DNA of 64,000 nt from Anaerolineae bacterium (GTDB lineage: Bacteria > Chloroflexota > Anaerolineae > 4572-78 > J111). Location: the NCBI GenBank assembly GCA_023382535.1, contig JAHDWA010000015.1, forward strand, positions 62,001 to 126,000. Direction: 5' to 3'. Positions 49,787 through 58,116 of this stretch are shown here, piece after piece. The notes under the pieces were generated by a model. The model searched no databases, was not told where the DNA came from, and saw only the letters and a list, made by a program, of their open reading frames with translations. Position numbers and translations under genes: made by a program. Positions within the stretch are counted from its first letter, which is position 1, and every line of letters starts with the position of its first letter.

Positions 49787-50995
49787 ATGGCCGATATCGT
49801 TCAGGTAGATCACGAAACTTTGGAAACAGTGGCCGCCAAGTTTGGCCAGCAGTCCGAAGCGGTCGAGCAAATGTATCAAAATGTTCAAAACACGATGAAC
49901 CGGCTGCAAAACGATTGGATCGGCCGGGGGTCAGAAGCTTTTTTCTCTGAAATGCAGAAAGAGGTTTTGCCGGCGGTGCGACGGCTGATTGATGCCCTGG
50001 CCCTGGCCAACGACGTGACCAAGGACATCAACCAGGTGATGCAGCAGGCCGATGAAGAAGCTGCCTCGCCTTTTAAAAATGAGGCGGTAGGCGGTGGAGC
50101 GAACGGAGCCAGCGTCGGCGCGGGCGGAGGAAATGGAGTCGGGTCCGGTGGTCCCGCCCCCGGCGGGGTGGGGTCCGGGCTTGGCTCGTTGGGGGCCTCG
50201 ATCCTCGCCAATGCCGGCGGTCTTTTGGGCGGTGGTATTGGCAATGCCCTGGGCGGCAACTTCTTTAGCGGCGACGTGTTTGGCGGCGGAGCTGAAGGCT
50301 ATACCCCAGGCGGCGGTGATTACGGTATTCCCGGCGATTGGCTCTCCGGTGTAACCGACTCGCTGCAAGGGTATATGAAGGGCAATTACGACGATTATGG
50401 TGTTCCCAAGGATTGGTTGTCGGGTGTAACCGAGGGGCTGCAGCAAGACTCCGCCGGAGGTGAGGCCGAGGGCGAAGCGGCGTCTGAATCGGGCGGCTCC
50501 GGCGGGGGTGGCGGTGGCGAAGAGAAGGGCCAGGAATCGGGCGGAGGGTCCGGTGGAGGCTCCGGCGGCGGGTCGGGCAGCGAGCCGACCATCCCACAGA
50601 CAACAACCCCAACCGATCAGAGCTACCCCGGCGGTGACTATAGTGGCGGCGGCGGATCGGCCCAATCGGAAATCAGCAGCCCCTATGCCCGTGGGGGAGT
50701 CTTTGCCCAGGGTAATTTTGGCGGCGGGGGCGAAGGCGGCGAAGGCGGTCAGCAGCCTGGCCGGTTGCAGTACCAGCCGTTTGGCGGCGTTATCGGCGGG
50801 GGGAGTGGTCAGGCTGCATCGGCGGCGGGCGGCGGCATGGCCGGAGCTTCATCTGGCGGCGGTGGCGGTGGCGGCGCACCGGTGGGTGGGGCCGGCGAAG
50901 CAGCCAATTTTGGCCTGCCGATTGGCATCGCTGCGGCCAGTCCTTTTGTGGCTTTGTTGGGCAAAGTTCTTAAAAAGAAATCTAACGACGATTGA
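49787..50995 (+). CDS. WXG100 protein with long Gly-rich tail and hydrophobic C-terminus (402 aa)
   Basis: Residues 1-100 form a WXG100 domain with the motif DWIGRGSEAFF (WIG) and the tail MQQADEEAASPF, very like protein 1 at 37512. Residues about 105-370 are Gly/Ala/Ser/Pro-rich. Inside are two copies of a unit YG(I/V)PxDWLSGVT(D/E)xLQ (about 182-225). The C-terminus is hydrophobic then basic (LPIGIAAASPFVALLGKVLKKK), suggesting a membrane anchor after export or a sorting-like signal; it is not an LPxTG. RBS AAAGGAGAT. A WXG100 leader on a long filament-like tail suggests an exported surface or effector protein. Confidence 0.87.
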   Translation: MADIVQVDHETLETVAAKFGQQSEAVEQMYQNVQNTMNRLQNDWIGRGSEAFFSEMQKEVLPAVRRLIDALALANDVTKDINQVMQQADEEAASPFKNEAVGGGANGASVGAGGGNGVGSGGPAPGGVGSGLGSLGASILANAGGLLGGGIGNALGGNFFSGDVFGGGAEGYTPGGGDYGIPGDWLSGVTDSLQGYMKGNYDDYGVPKDWLSGVTEGLQQDSAGGEAEGEAASESGGSGGGGGGEEKGQESGGGSGGGSGGGSGSEPTIPQTTTPTDQSYPGGDYSGGGGSAQSEISSPYARGGVFAQGNFGGGGEGGEGGQQPGRLQYQPFGGVIGGGSGQAASAAGGGMAGASSGGGGGGGAPVGGAGEAANFGLPIGIAAASPFVALLGKVLKKKSNDD

Positions 50996-51004
50996 GGGTA
51001 AACG

Positions 51005-51808
51005 ATGAACGGCGAAAAAAGATTGGACCCTATCAACATTCTGCTATCGCGGGAAGAACTGCTTTTTGTGCTCAATTCCTTGCAGGCCGATTTTATCCCC
51101 GGTCTGGACCCGGACCCGCAGGGTGAACTGACCCTGGCTCAGGAATCATTTGGCATAACGGTCGCCGGACGGGCGCTGCGCGCGCGTGAATTGGCCCGAC
51201 AGCGGCCCGGCGGCGAAATTGAGCTTCACACCGCCCTGCTGACGATGGTCGGTGTCTGCGTCTATTCGCAAAATGTCCTGTTTGCCTATCACTGGCCGGC
51301 CAACACCGACACCCCTAGCCGCTATTTCGGGCACATCCGGGGCAATGATATTGTGGCCCACACCCGCCCGGAAGAGGTGCTGCATCTTTTCTCCCTTCTG
51401 CCGGATAAAGACCAACTGACCGATCAGGTTTTAGCCGTGTGCCAGTATACCGACGTTCCGGCTGCCGCAGCACTCGAGTTTTCTGCGCCCGCCGAAATCT
51501 TTGCCCAGGTGCGCCAGTTGGCCGGCGCGGGAGACGCAGCCAAAGCGGTCAACCTGCTGGTTAACAGCGGTGTGGCGGCTGAAACAGCCAGAACCTTTGC
51601 AGATGCCCTGGCCCACGCACCCAGAGTCTCTATTTTGCAAGCGGTCAAACAGCCAGGCGATGGCACAGTGCAAAAGCGCGACTTTACCCTGCTGCAAAAC
51701 GGTCAGCAGGCCTGGCTGGCCGTCGCTGCGGCAGAGCCGGGCGCACCGCTGCGGGTCAAAACGACCAGTAGCGCAGAAATTCGGGCCATGTTGGCCGAAT
51801 GGGTGTGA
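51005..51808 (+). CDS. Uncharacterised T7SS-linked soluble protein (267 aa)
   Basis: No family is recognised with certainty. The protein is alpha/beta, with no signal peptide or membrane span. It starts EKRLDPINILLSREELLFVL and has a central beta-rich region (IELHTALLTMVGVCVYSQNV, RYFGHIRGNDIVAHTRPEEV) and a helical part (about 160-205: QVRQLAGAGDAAKAVNLLVN). The overall layout, with repeated beta meander and a helical bundle, is reminiscent of EspG-type chaperones of ESX systems, but no diagnostic motif is seen. RBS GAGGG precedes the ATG, 9 bp after the Gly-rich WXG gene, so they are co-transcribed and probably work together; a chaperone for that substrate is a guess. Confidence 0.75.
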   Translation: MNGEKRLDPINILLSREELLFVLNSLQADFIPGLDPDPQGELTLAQESFGITVAGRALRARELARQRPGGEIELHTALLTMVGVCVYSQNVLFAYHWPANTDTPSRYFGHIRGNDIVAHTRPEEVLHLFSLLPDKDQLTDQVLAVCQYTDVPAAAALEFSAPAEIFAQVRQLAGAGDAAKAVNLLVNSGVAAETARTFADALAHAPRVSILQAVKQPGDGTVQKRDFTLLQNGQQAWLAVAAAEPGAPLRVKTTSSAEIRAMLAEWV

Positions 51809-51829
51809 GCGAGCCGGTCAGTTTTTCAC

Positions 51830-51975
51830 AGACTGCCATACCACTACGAATACCACGGCCTCAAAGCCTCCACCTGGGATTTGTTCCTGGTCCTTCGCCT
51901 CATTAGGAAGATACCTCTTTTTTCGCGAACTCATCAGCCGATATGGCCAGCCTGTTTTGGAAGTAGGCTGCCCAG
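51830..51975 (+). pseudogene. Relic of a class I SAM-dependent methyltransferase
   Basis: Two fragments in different frames resemble the N-terminus of a methyltransferase. The first, RLPYHYEYHGLKASTWDLF, runs from 51830 to about 51886. The second, FFRELISRYGQPVLEVGC, runs from about 51918 to 51971 in another frame. The second ends inside motif I (VLEVGC where VLDVGCGTG is expected), after which similarity stops. No start codon or RBS remains. It is a decayed, truncated and frameshifted gene. Confidence 0.6.
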
Positions 51976-52176
51976 AGCCAAAACTCCAGCCACAGGGACC
52001 ACCAGCGAAGCGGTGCGGGCCAAAGCCACGCAGTACTTGTAAATCGAGTAACCTTCAAAACAAAAAGGGGTCCAGATGAACCTGTACCCCTACTGTCGGA
52101 CATATTCCGGCTTGCTCTCGTTCCCAAACCGGAGTAAGGGAACGAGAGCGCCGGTTAACAATGAACCCTCTTGATA
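51976..52176. other. Intergenic with dispersed palindrome 52114-52149
   Basis: GCTCTCGTTCCC (52114-52125) and GGGAACGAGAGC (52138-52149) form a perfect 12-bp stem. The CGTTCCCAAAC...GGGAACG core is a motif seen repeatedly in bacterial intergenic DNA and is related to the element at 320-352. No T-run follows on either strand. No gene is seen. Confidence 0.6.
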
Positions 52177-55100
52177 TTATCCTCGCGCTAACTCTTCATA
52201 CACCTTCCAGCGGTTGACCACATCTTCGCGCATATGCTCCAGCAACTCGCCGGCCCGCTGCGGGTCGGCCTGGCGCAGCACCCGGAAGCGATTCTGTTTG
52301 TACATGAAGTCGGCAATATCCTGGTCGGGCGCTTTGGAGTCGAGGTGCAGGGCCGGCTTGCCTTCCGCCAAATCTGCCGGGTTGAAGCGATAGAGCGGCC
52401 AGAACCCGCCACGAACCGCGTCTTTGTGCAGCTCGTTGGCCGTGGTCATGTTGATGCCGTGGGCAATACAGTGGCTGTAGGCAATAATGATGGAGGGACC
52501 ATTATAAGCTTCGGCTTCCTGGAAGGCTTTGACCGTCTGGGTCATATTAGCCCCCAGCGCCACCTGGGCGACATATACATTGCCGTACATCATCATCATC
52601 AAGCCTATGTCTTTTTTGGGCGCTGCTTTACCGGCGGCGGCAAACTTGGCGACCGCTCCGCGCGGTGTAGCTTTAGACATCTGCCCGCCGGTGTTGGAGT
52701 AGACCCCCGTATCCAGCAGCAGCACATTGACATTGCGCCCGGAGGCCAGCACATGATCCAGACCGCCATACCCAATGTCATACCCCCAACCATCCCCGCC
52801 GATGATCCAGACCGATTTTTTGACCAGGTAATCGGCGATGGGCAAGAGGCGCTGAGCCGCTTCGCTTTTATCCTCACTCAAAATTTCCTTAAGGTGTTGG
52901 ACCCGCACCCGCTGCGCCTCGATTTCTTCCTGCGTCTCCATCGTCGAGTTCTTGATGGCTTCAAGCAGGGGAGCATGGCCGTCGGCCTGCTCAATCAACC
53001 TGTCCACCAGTTCGCGGGCAAAATCGCTCATCTTGTCGGCGGTCAGGCGCATGCCCATACCAAATTCGGCAGCGTCCTCAAACAGAGAGTTTGACCAGGC
53101 CGGGCCGCGCCCATCAGGACGGCTGGTATAAGGGGTGGTGGGCAGGTTGCCGCCATAAATTGAGGAACAGCCGGTGGCGTTGGCGATGACCGCCCGGTCG
53201 CCGTAAAGCTGCGTCAGCAATTTGATATAGGGCGTTTCACCACAGCCGGAGCAGGCCCCGGAGAATTCAAACATCGGCGGCAGCAACTGCGACCCTTTGA
53301 CGGTGAAGCGGTTGAACAGGCTGGGGTCAGTATCGGGAATAGAGAGGAAGTAATCAAAGCCGGCCGCTTCTTGTTGGCGCAGCGCCTCGTCCAGCGGAAC
53401 CATGTTGATGGCCTTCTTCTCGGTTTTGTTGCCCTTGGCGTCTTTGGCAAAGGCCGGGCAGATGTTGACACAAATGCCGCAGCCGGTGCAGTCCTCCGGC
53501 GCAACCTGGACCGTATACATCATCTCTTTGAAATCTTTGCCGGTTGCGGCGATAGATTTAAAGCCTTCGGGCGAGCTGCCGTTGGCGTATTTGGCCTCGT
53601 AGACTTTGGTGCGAATAGTAGCGTGCGGGCAAACAAAGGCGCACTGGTTGCATTGAATACAGACATTCGGCTCCCAGACTGGAATCTCGGTGGCAATAGT
53701 CCGCTTTTCATACTTGGTCGTGCCGGTCGGGAAGGTCCCGTCCACCGGCATAAGCGAAACCGGTAGCTGGTCGCCACAGCCAGCCATGAGGGGAGCCGTC
53801 ACGTTACGTACAAAGTCGGGCATACCGGCGCTGACAGCCTGGCGCATGCGGCGCGAACTGGCGGCTTTTTTCGGCACATTGACCCGCTGAATACGTTCCT
53901 TGGCCAGTTGGGCCGCGCGGATGTTCATGTTGACGACCATTTGGCCTTTGATACCGTAAGTATCTTCCACCGCCAGCCGGATGAAATCCATGGCCTTTTC
54001 TTCGGGCAGCACGCCAGAGATGAGGAAAAAGGCGGTTTGCATGATGATATTGATCCGGCCGCCCAGGCCGATAGACTTGGCCAGTTTGATGCCATCAATC
54101 ACATAGAATTTGAGTTTTTTGCTAATAATCTGCTGCTGCACTTCGTGCGGCAGGTACTCCCAAACTTCATCGGCAGGATAGGGACTGTTGAGCAGGAAGG
54201 TGCCGCCCTCAACCACCTGACCCAGCATGGGATAACGATCAATAAAGCTGAAGTTATGGCAGGCCACAAAGTTAGCCTTGTTGATGAGATAGGAGCCGCG
54301 CAGCGGCGTTGGGCCAAAGCGCAGGTGGGAGATGGTCATAGCCCCCGATTTTTTGGAGTCGTAGACAAAGTAACCCTGGGCGTAATTGTCGGTGGCCTTG
54401 CCGATGATCTTGATTGAGTTTTTGTTGGCCCCGACGGTACCATCCGCCCCCAGGCCAAAAAACATAGCCTGATGCACTCCCTCAGGCAGGCTGGAGAAGT
54501 TATCGTCCCAGGGCAGGCTGGTATAGGTAATGTCGTCGAAAATTCCAACGGTAAAGTGATTTTTGGGCGTCTCGGCTTTGAGGTTATCCAGCACTGCCTT
54601 GGCCATGCCGGCGTTGAACTCCTTGGAACCGAGGCCGTAGCGTCCACCAACCACTCTAGGCATAGCCGTCAGCCTGCCGTCGGCCATCGCTTCGCTCAGG
54701 GCAGTCAGCACATCCATATAGAGCGGCTCGCCCAGGGCACCGGGTTCCTTGGTCCGGTCCAGCACGCCGATAATTTTGACCGTTGCCGGCAGTGCTTTGA
54801 TAAAAGCATCGGCGGCAAAAGGATGGTACAGGCGGACTTTAACCAGCCCGACCTTTTCACCTCGGGCGGCCAGGTACTCGACCACCTCATGCATCGTTTC
54901 GGCCCCGGACCCCATCACTACCACCACCCGCTCCGCATCGGGTGCGCCAACATAATCAAACAGGCGATATTGGCGGCCAACTAACTCGGCAAAACGATCC
55001 ATCGTCTGCTGGACGATAGCCGGGGTTTGCTGGTAGTATACGTTAACCGTTTCCCGGCCTTGGAAGTAAACATCGGGGTTTTGGGCCGTGCCGCGCATCA

Positions 55101-55755
55101 CCGGCCGGTCGGGCGAGAGGCCACGGCGGCGATGGGCCAGCACGGCCCGGTCGTCAATCATGGCCCGCATGTCGGCAAAGCTCAGTTCCTCAACTTTTTG
55201 GATTTCGTGTGAGGTGCGGAACCCATCGAAGAAATGGATAAACGGGACACGGGACTCCAGAGTAGCGGCCTGGGCAATCAGGGCAAAGTCCATTACTTCC
55301 TGGACACTGCCGGAACACATTAGCGCAAAACCGGTAGAGCGGGCCGCATTGATGTCGGAGTGGTCGCCGAAGATGGAGAGAGCCTGCGCTGCCAGGGAAC
55401 GGGCGGCCACGTGAAACACGGTGGGGGTCAGTTCGCCGGCAATTTTGTACATATTGGGGATCATCAACAACAGGCCCTGCGAGGCGGTGAAAGTGGTGGT
55501 CAGGGCGCCGGTGGTCAAGGCGCCATGAACCGCCCCGGCCGCACCCCCTTCTGACTGCATCTCGACCACAGTGGGCACGGTTCCCCAGATATTTTTCTCC
55601 CCTGCCGCCGATTTCTCATCGGCCAGCTCACCCATGGCTGAAGACGGGGTAATGGGATAGATAGCAATAACCTCGTTGACTGCGTGGGCAACGTGGGCGG
55701 CGGCAGTATTGCCGTCAATTGTTACTGTTCGACGAGCTGAAATTAGCTCACTCAT
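52177..55755 (-). CDS. nifJ: Pyruvate:ferredoxin (flavodoxin) oxidoreductase (1192 aa)
   Basis: Single-chain PFOR converting pyruvate and CoA to acetyl-CoA, CO2 and reduced ferredoxin. Domains in order: N-terminal pyrimidine-binding domain I (TVTIDGNTAAAHVAHAVNEV, YPITPSSAMGELAD), domain II, the gamma domain (about 415-600: GLGADGTVGANKNSIKIIG), a 2x[4Fe-4S] ferredoxin domain (about 685-760: CIQCNQCAFVCP and CTGCGICVNICP), and the TPP-binding domain (about 820-1130: GDGWGYDIGYGGLDHVLASG, DTGVYSNTGGQ) with CSGCGE near 840 and a C-terminal extension. Length is typical. RBS AAGGAGGATT precedes the ATG. It indicates anaerobic or facultative metabolism and could supply low-potential electrons. Confidence 0.97.
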   Translation of the reverse strand: MSELISARRTVTIDGNTAAAHVAHAVNEVIAIYPITPSSAMGELADEKSAAGEKNIWGTVPTVVEMQSEGGAAGAVHGALTTGALTTTFTASQGLLLMIPNMYKIAGELTPTVFHVAARSLAAQALSIFGDHSDINAARSTGFALMCSGSVQEVMDFALIAQAATLESRVPFIHFFDGFRTSHEIQKVEELSFADMRAMIDDRAVLAHRRRGLSPDRPVMRGTAQNPDVYFQGRETVNVYYQQTPAIVQQTMDRFAELVGRQYRLFDYVGAPDAERVVVVMGSGAETMHEVVEYLAARGEKVGLVKVRLYHPFAADAFIKALPATVKIIGVLDRTKEPGALGEPLYMDVLTALSEAMADGRLTAMPRVVGGRYGLGSKEFNAGMAKAVLDNLKAETPKNHFTVGIFDDITYTSLPWDDNFSSLPEGVHQAMFFGLGADGTVGANKNSIKIIGKATDNYAQGYFVYDSKKSGAMTISHLRFGPTPLRGSYLINKANFVACHNFSFIDRYPMLGQVVEGGTFLLNSPYPADEVWEYLPHEVQQQIISKKLKFYVIDGIKLAKSIGLGGRINIIMQTAFFLISGVLPEEKAMDFIRLAVEDTYGIKGQMVVNMNIRAAQLAKERIQRVNVPKKAASSRRMRQAVSAGMPDFVRNVTAPLMAGCGDQLPVSLMPVDGTFPTGTTKYEKRTIATEIPVWEPNVCIQCNQCAFVCPHATIRTKVYEAKYANGSSPEGFKSIAATGKDFKEMMYTVQVAPEDCTGCGICVNICPAFAKDAKGNKTEKKAINMVPLDEALRQQEAAGFDYFLSIPDTDPSLFNRFTVKGSQLLPPMFEFSGACSGCGETPYIKLLTQLYGDRAVIANATGCSSIYGGNLPTTPYTSRPDGRGPAWSNSLFEDAAEFGMGMRLTADKMSDFARELVDRLIEQADGHAPLLEAIKNSTMETQEEIEAQRVRVQHLKEILSEDKSEAAQRLLPIADYLVKKSVWIIGGDGWGYDIGYGGLDHVLASGRNVNVLLLDTGVYSNTGGQMSKATPRGAVAKFAAAGKAAPKKDIGLMMMMYGNVYVAQVALGANMTQTVKAFQEAEAYNGPSIIIAYSHCIAHGINMTTANELHKDAVRGGFWPLYRFNPADLAEGKPALHLDSKAPDQDIADFMYKQNRFRVLRQADPQRAGELLEHMREDVVNRWKVYEELARG

Positions 55756-56068
55756 ATAAAATAATCCTCCTTATAAGAGATACGTGGTGCATGCTGCGTA
55801 TGCCGTAACTTTTTTACGAACTACGCACCAGGCACCACGTTGTACCGATTGCTCCCAATTTCAAATCTAAACGAAAGTATAGCACCCCCCTCTACCCCAA
55901 AATAGTGAATTTCGTCTCAAATTTGTGGATGAATGTCACTTATCCTAAAAGGAAGATATAAGGTAAGATAGTACAAAGATTATAGGACGTATGGCGTGAT
56001 GCGTGGTGCGTAAATTGATGGAACTCGCACCCTGAAGCACGTTTTACCATTATTTTTAGGAGGCGACG
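55756..56068. promoter_or_regulatory. Divergent promoter region of nifJ and the DHOD-like gene
   Basis: On the minus strand an extended -10 TGCTATACT (TATACT at 55881-55876) gives nifJ a leader of about 115 nt. This leader contains a long imperfect inverted repeat, ACGTGGTGC (55782-55790) with GCACCACGT (55832-55840) and an inner TGCGTA/TACGCA. A similar GATGCGTGGTGCGTAA motif recurs near 55995-56010. No coding gene is seen. Confidence 0.55.
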
Positions 56069-57052
56069 ATGAGCAGTTTAGGCACAACTTATATGGGTAT
56101 TCCTCTCAAGAACCCAATTGTCGTGGCAGCCAGTACCATCTCTCACCGCGTAGATCGGGTGCGCATGGCCGAAGAGGTGGGCGCTGGCGCCCTGGTGATT
56201 AGCTCCTTATTTGAGGAGCAGATTCAGATGGAACAACAGCATTTTATGGAACAATTGGCGGTGGGCAGCGAGAGTTTTCCTGAGGCGCTCTCTTATTTTC
56301 CCAGCATTGCTCATGGTGAAGCCAGTGAGCACCTGATGTGGATTGAAAAAACCCGCAAGGCAGTCCGGATGCCCCTCTTTGCCAGCCTAAATGCCGTTTC
56401 ACCCGGCGCCTGGGTCCATTATGCCCGGCAGTTGGAAGCAACGGGCGTTGATGGGTTGGAGTTAAACGTTTACGCTGTAGCTACCGATCCTGACAAGTCC
56501 GGCCTTGAGATTGAAAAAGAGCTGTATGAGATCGTCGAGAGTGTCAAAGCTGAAGTTAAAATTCCGGTCGCAGTCAAATTAAGCCCCTTTTATACTTCTG
56601 TGGTCAACGTGGCCACCGAATTGGACAAACGCCAGGTAAATGGCCTGGTGCTATTCAATCGCTTCCTCCAACCGACCATCGAGGTCGAGACTGAGTCACT
56701 GCACAATGAGATGGTTTACAGTTCAGCGCAGGAATTGCGGGTGCCGCTGCGCTGGATTGCCTTGCTCTATGGCCGGGTTCAGGCGGACCTGGCGGTGACC
56801 ACGGGCGTCCATTCCGGCCAGGATGCCATTCGCGCTTTATTGGCCGGAGCTACAGTGGTACAAGTCGCCTCGTCTGTTCTCAAAAACGGTATCCCCTTCA
56901 TCTCGACCATCTTGCGCGATATCGAGGGCTGGATGGCCGAAAAAGGCTACAGCACCCTTGGCGATTTTCGCGGCAGAGTAAGCCAGAAAAACTGCGACGA
57001 TCCCTTTGTCTTCGAGCGAGCACAATACGTGCGGCTGCTATTGAGCCAGTAA
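56069..57052 (+). CDS. Dihydroorotate dehydrogenase-like flavoprotein (327 aa)
   Basis: FMN-dependent TIM barrel of the DHODH class 1 kind. It starts TTYMGIPLKNPIVVAASTIS, has SLNAVSPGAWVHYARQLE, GVDGLELNVYA (the substrate Asn region), VAVKLSPFY (catalytic-site Lys), GLVLFNRF and the phosphate-binding TTGVHSGQDAIRALLAGAT. Homologues annotated as dihydroorotate dehydrogenase-like are often next to nifJ, so the role may be redox-linked rather than in pyrimidine synthesis. It is transcribed divergently from nifJ. RBS TAGGAGGCGACG precedes the ATG. Some catalytic-base and substrate residues of true PyrD cannot be confirmed, so the reaction is left open. Confidence 0.88.
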   Translation: MSSLGTTYMGIPLKNPIVVAASTISHRVDRVRMAEEVGAGALVISSLFEEQIQMEQQHFMEQLAVGSESFPEALSYFPSIAHGEASEHLMWIEKTRKAVRMPLFASLNAVSPGAWVHYARQLEATGVDGLELNVYAVATDPDKSGLEIEKELYEIVESVKAEVKIPVAVKLSPFYTSVVNVATELDKRQVNGLVLFNRFLQPTIEVETESLHNEMVYSSAQELRVPLRWIALLYGRVQADLAVTTGVHSGQDAIRALLAGATVVQVASSVLKNGIPFISTILRDIEGWMAEKGYSTLGDFRGRVSQKNCDDPFVFERAQYVRLLLSQ

Positions 57053-57578
57053 GAGGTTTGGAAGGTTGAAAGAGCAGATCTTGGAAAGCTGACAGCCGGG
57101 GGGATCATGTAAGGACTTTCTAAACACGGAGAGTACGAATGGACTCAGGTTGTACTGTGTCCAAAATTTGGAGCAAATAGGCCCAAACACCGGGGTCGAA
57201 TCTGGTTCAGCCAAGGAAAGGCCGGGCCGGGATTGACTCCGGTTTTTTTATTTAAGTTGAATTCGAACAAGAACCTGGTCCTTGACAATCCAGCCCGGGA
57301 TCGCCCCCTCCCCTACCGGAACGACGCCCTTTGCTGATAATGCTGTCACTTCTTAATTAACAACAAACGCAATAACAACAGAAGAGTAACGCAATATAAA
57401 CAGAATTAAGGGTTGTTTCATTATAGTATAGTATAGAGGGAAATCCCAGAAGGTTAAAGATCACTTATATCCTGCCAATTTCCAGCCGTTTATCCAGTGC
57501 CACAGCGAATGGATCTGGACCGAAGGCACTGTGGAAAGTGCCGGTTTTACTTTTTCTTCCTGGGAAAGGAGACTGATA
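57053..57578. other. Intergenic region with terminator at 57189-57250
   Basis: ACCGGGGTC (57189-57197) pairs with GACTCCGGT (57235-57243), with one G-U, and a run of seven T follows, giving an intrinsic terminator for the upstream gene although about 135 nt past its stop. Further on, CAGTGCC/GGCACTG (about 57497-57530) makes a hairpin just before the response regulator gene. ATTATAGTATAGTATAGAGG near 57420 is A/T-rich and could hold a promoter. No gene is seen. Confidence 0.55.
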
Positions 57579-58022
57579 ATGAACCATCTCGACACAGTAG
57601 ACATTTTGCTGGTGGAGGATAACCCTCACGACGCCGAGCTGACCATCCGGGCGCTCAAGAAACGAAACCTGGCCAACCGACTCTATGCGGTAGAAGACGG
57701 CGCTGAAGCCCTGGATTTCATCTTTAGCCGGGGCCAGTACGCCTGGCGACAGGGGGCCGATCACCCCAAGGTGGTCCTGCTCGACCTGAAGCTGCCCAAG
57801 CTGAACGGCCTCGAAGTGCTCCAGGCGCTCAAAGCCGACGAACGTACCCAGCGTATCCCCGTGGTCATCGTGACCTCTTCACATGAGGACCCGGACATCC
57901 AGGCCGCGTACACTCTGGGAGCCAACAGCTACGTGGTCAAGCCGGTAGAATTCGATGCTTTTACCGAAGCCATGAGCCAGGTTGGCTTCTATTGGCTGCT
58001 CGTGAATCAGGCCCCGAAATAG
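57579..58022 (+). CDS. Single-domain response regulator, Rcp1-like (147 aa)
   Basis: CheY-like receiver domain with no output domain. The acidic pocket is in [13 protein letters not shown], the phospho-acceptor Asp in [13 protein letters not shown], the conserved Thr/Ser in [10 protein letters not shown] and the Lys in SYVVKPVEF. The longer loop [16 protein letters not shown] and extended C-terminus are typical of Rcp1-type regulators that partner phytochrome-like histidine kinases. GAAAGGAG precedes the ATG at 57579. It is 94 bp upstream of the histidine kinase gene and is its likely target. Confidence 0.93.
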   Translation: MNHLDTVDILLVEDNPHDAELTIRALKKRNLANRLYAVEDGAEALDFIFSRGQYAWRQGADHPKVVLLDLKLPKLNGLEVLQALKADERTQRIPVVIVTSSHEDPDIQAAYTLGANSYVVKPVEFDAFTEAMSQVGFYWLLVNQAPK

Positions 58023-58116
58023 AAGAGAGTCTTCAGCCGCCTCTTTGAACTTGAGGTTTCAGATTTGAGGATGGGGATGGACATGGGTTTTCGAATAGTC
58101 GCTGAAGGAGCCTGAT

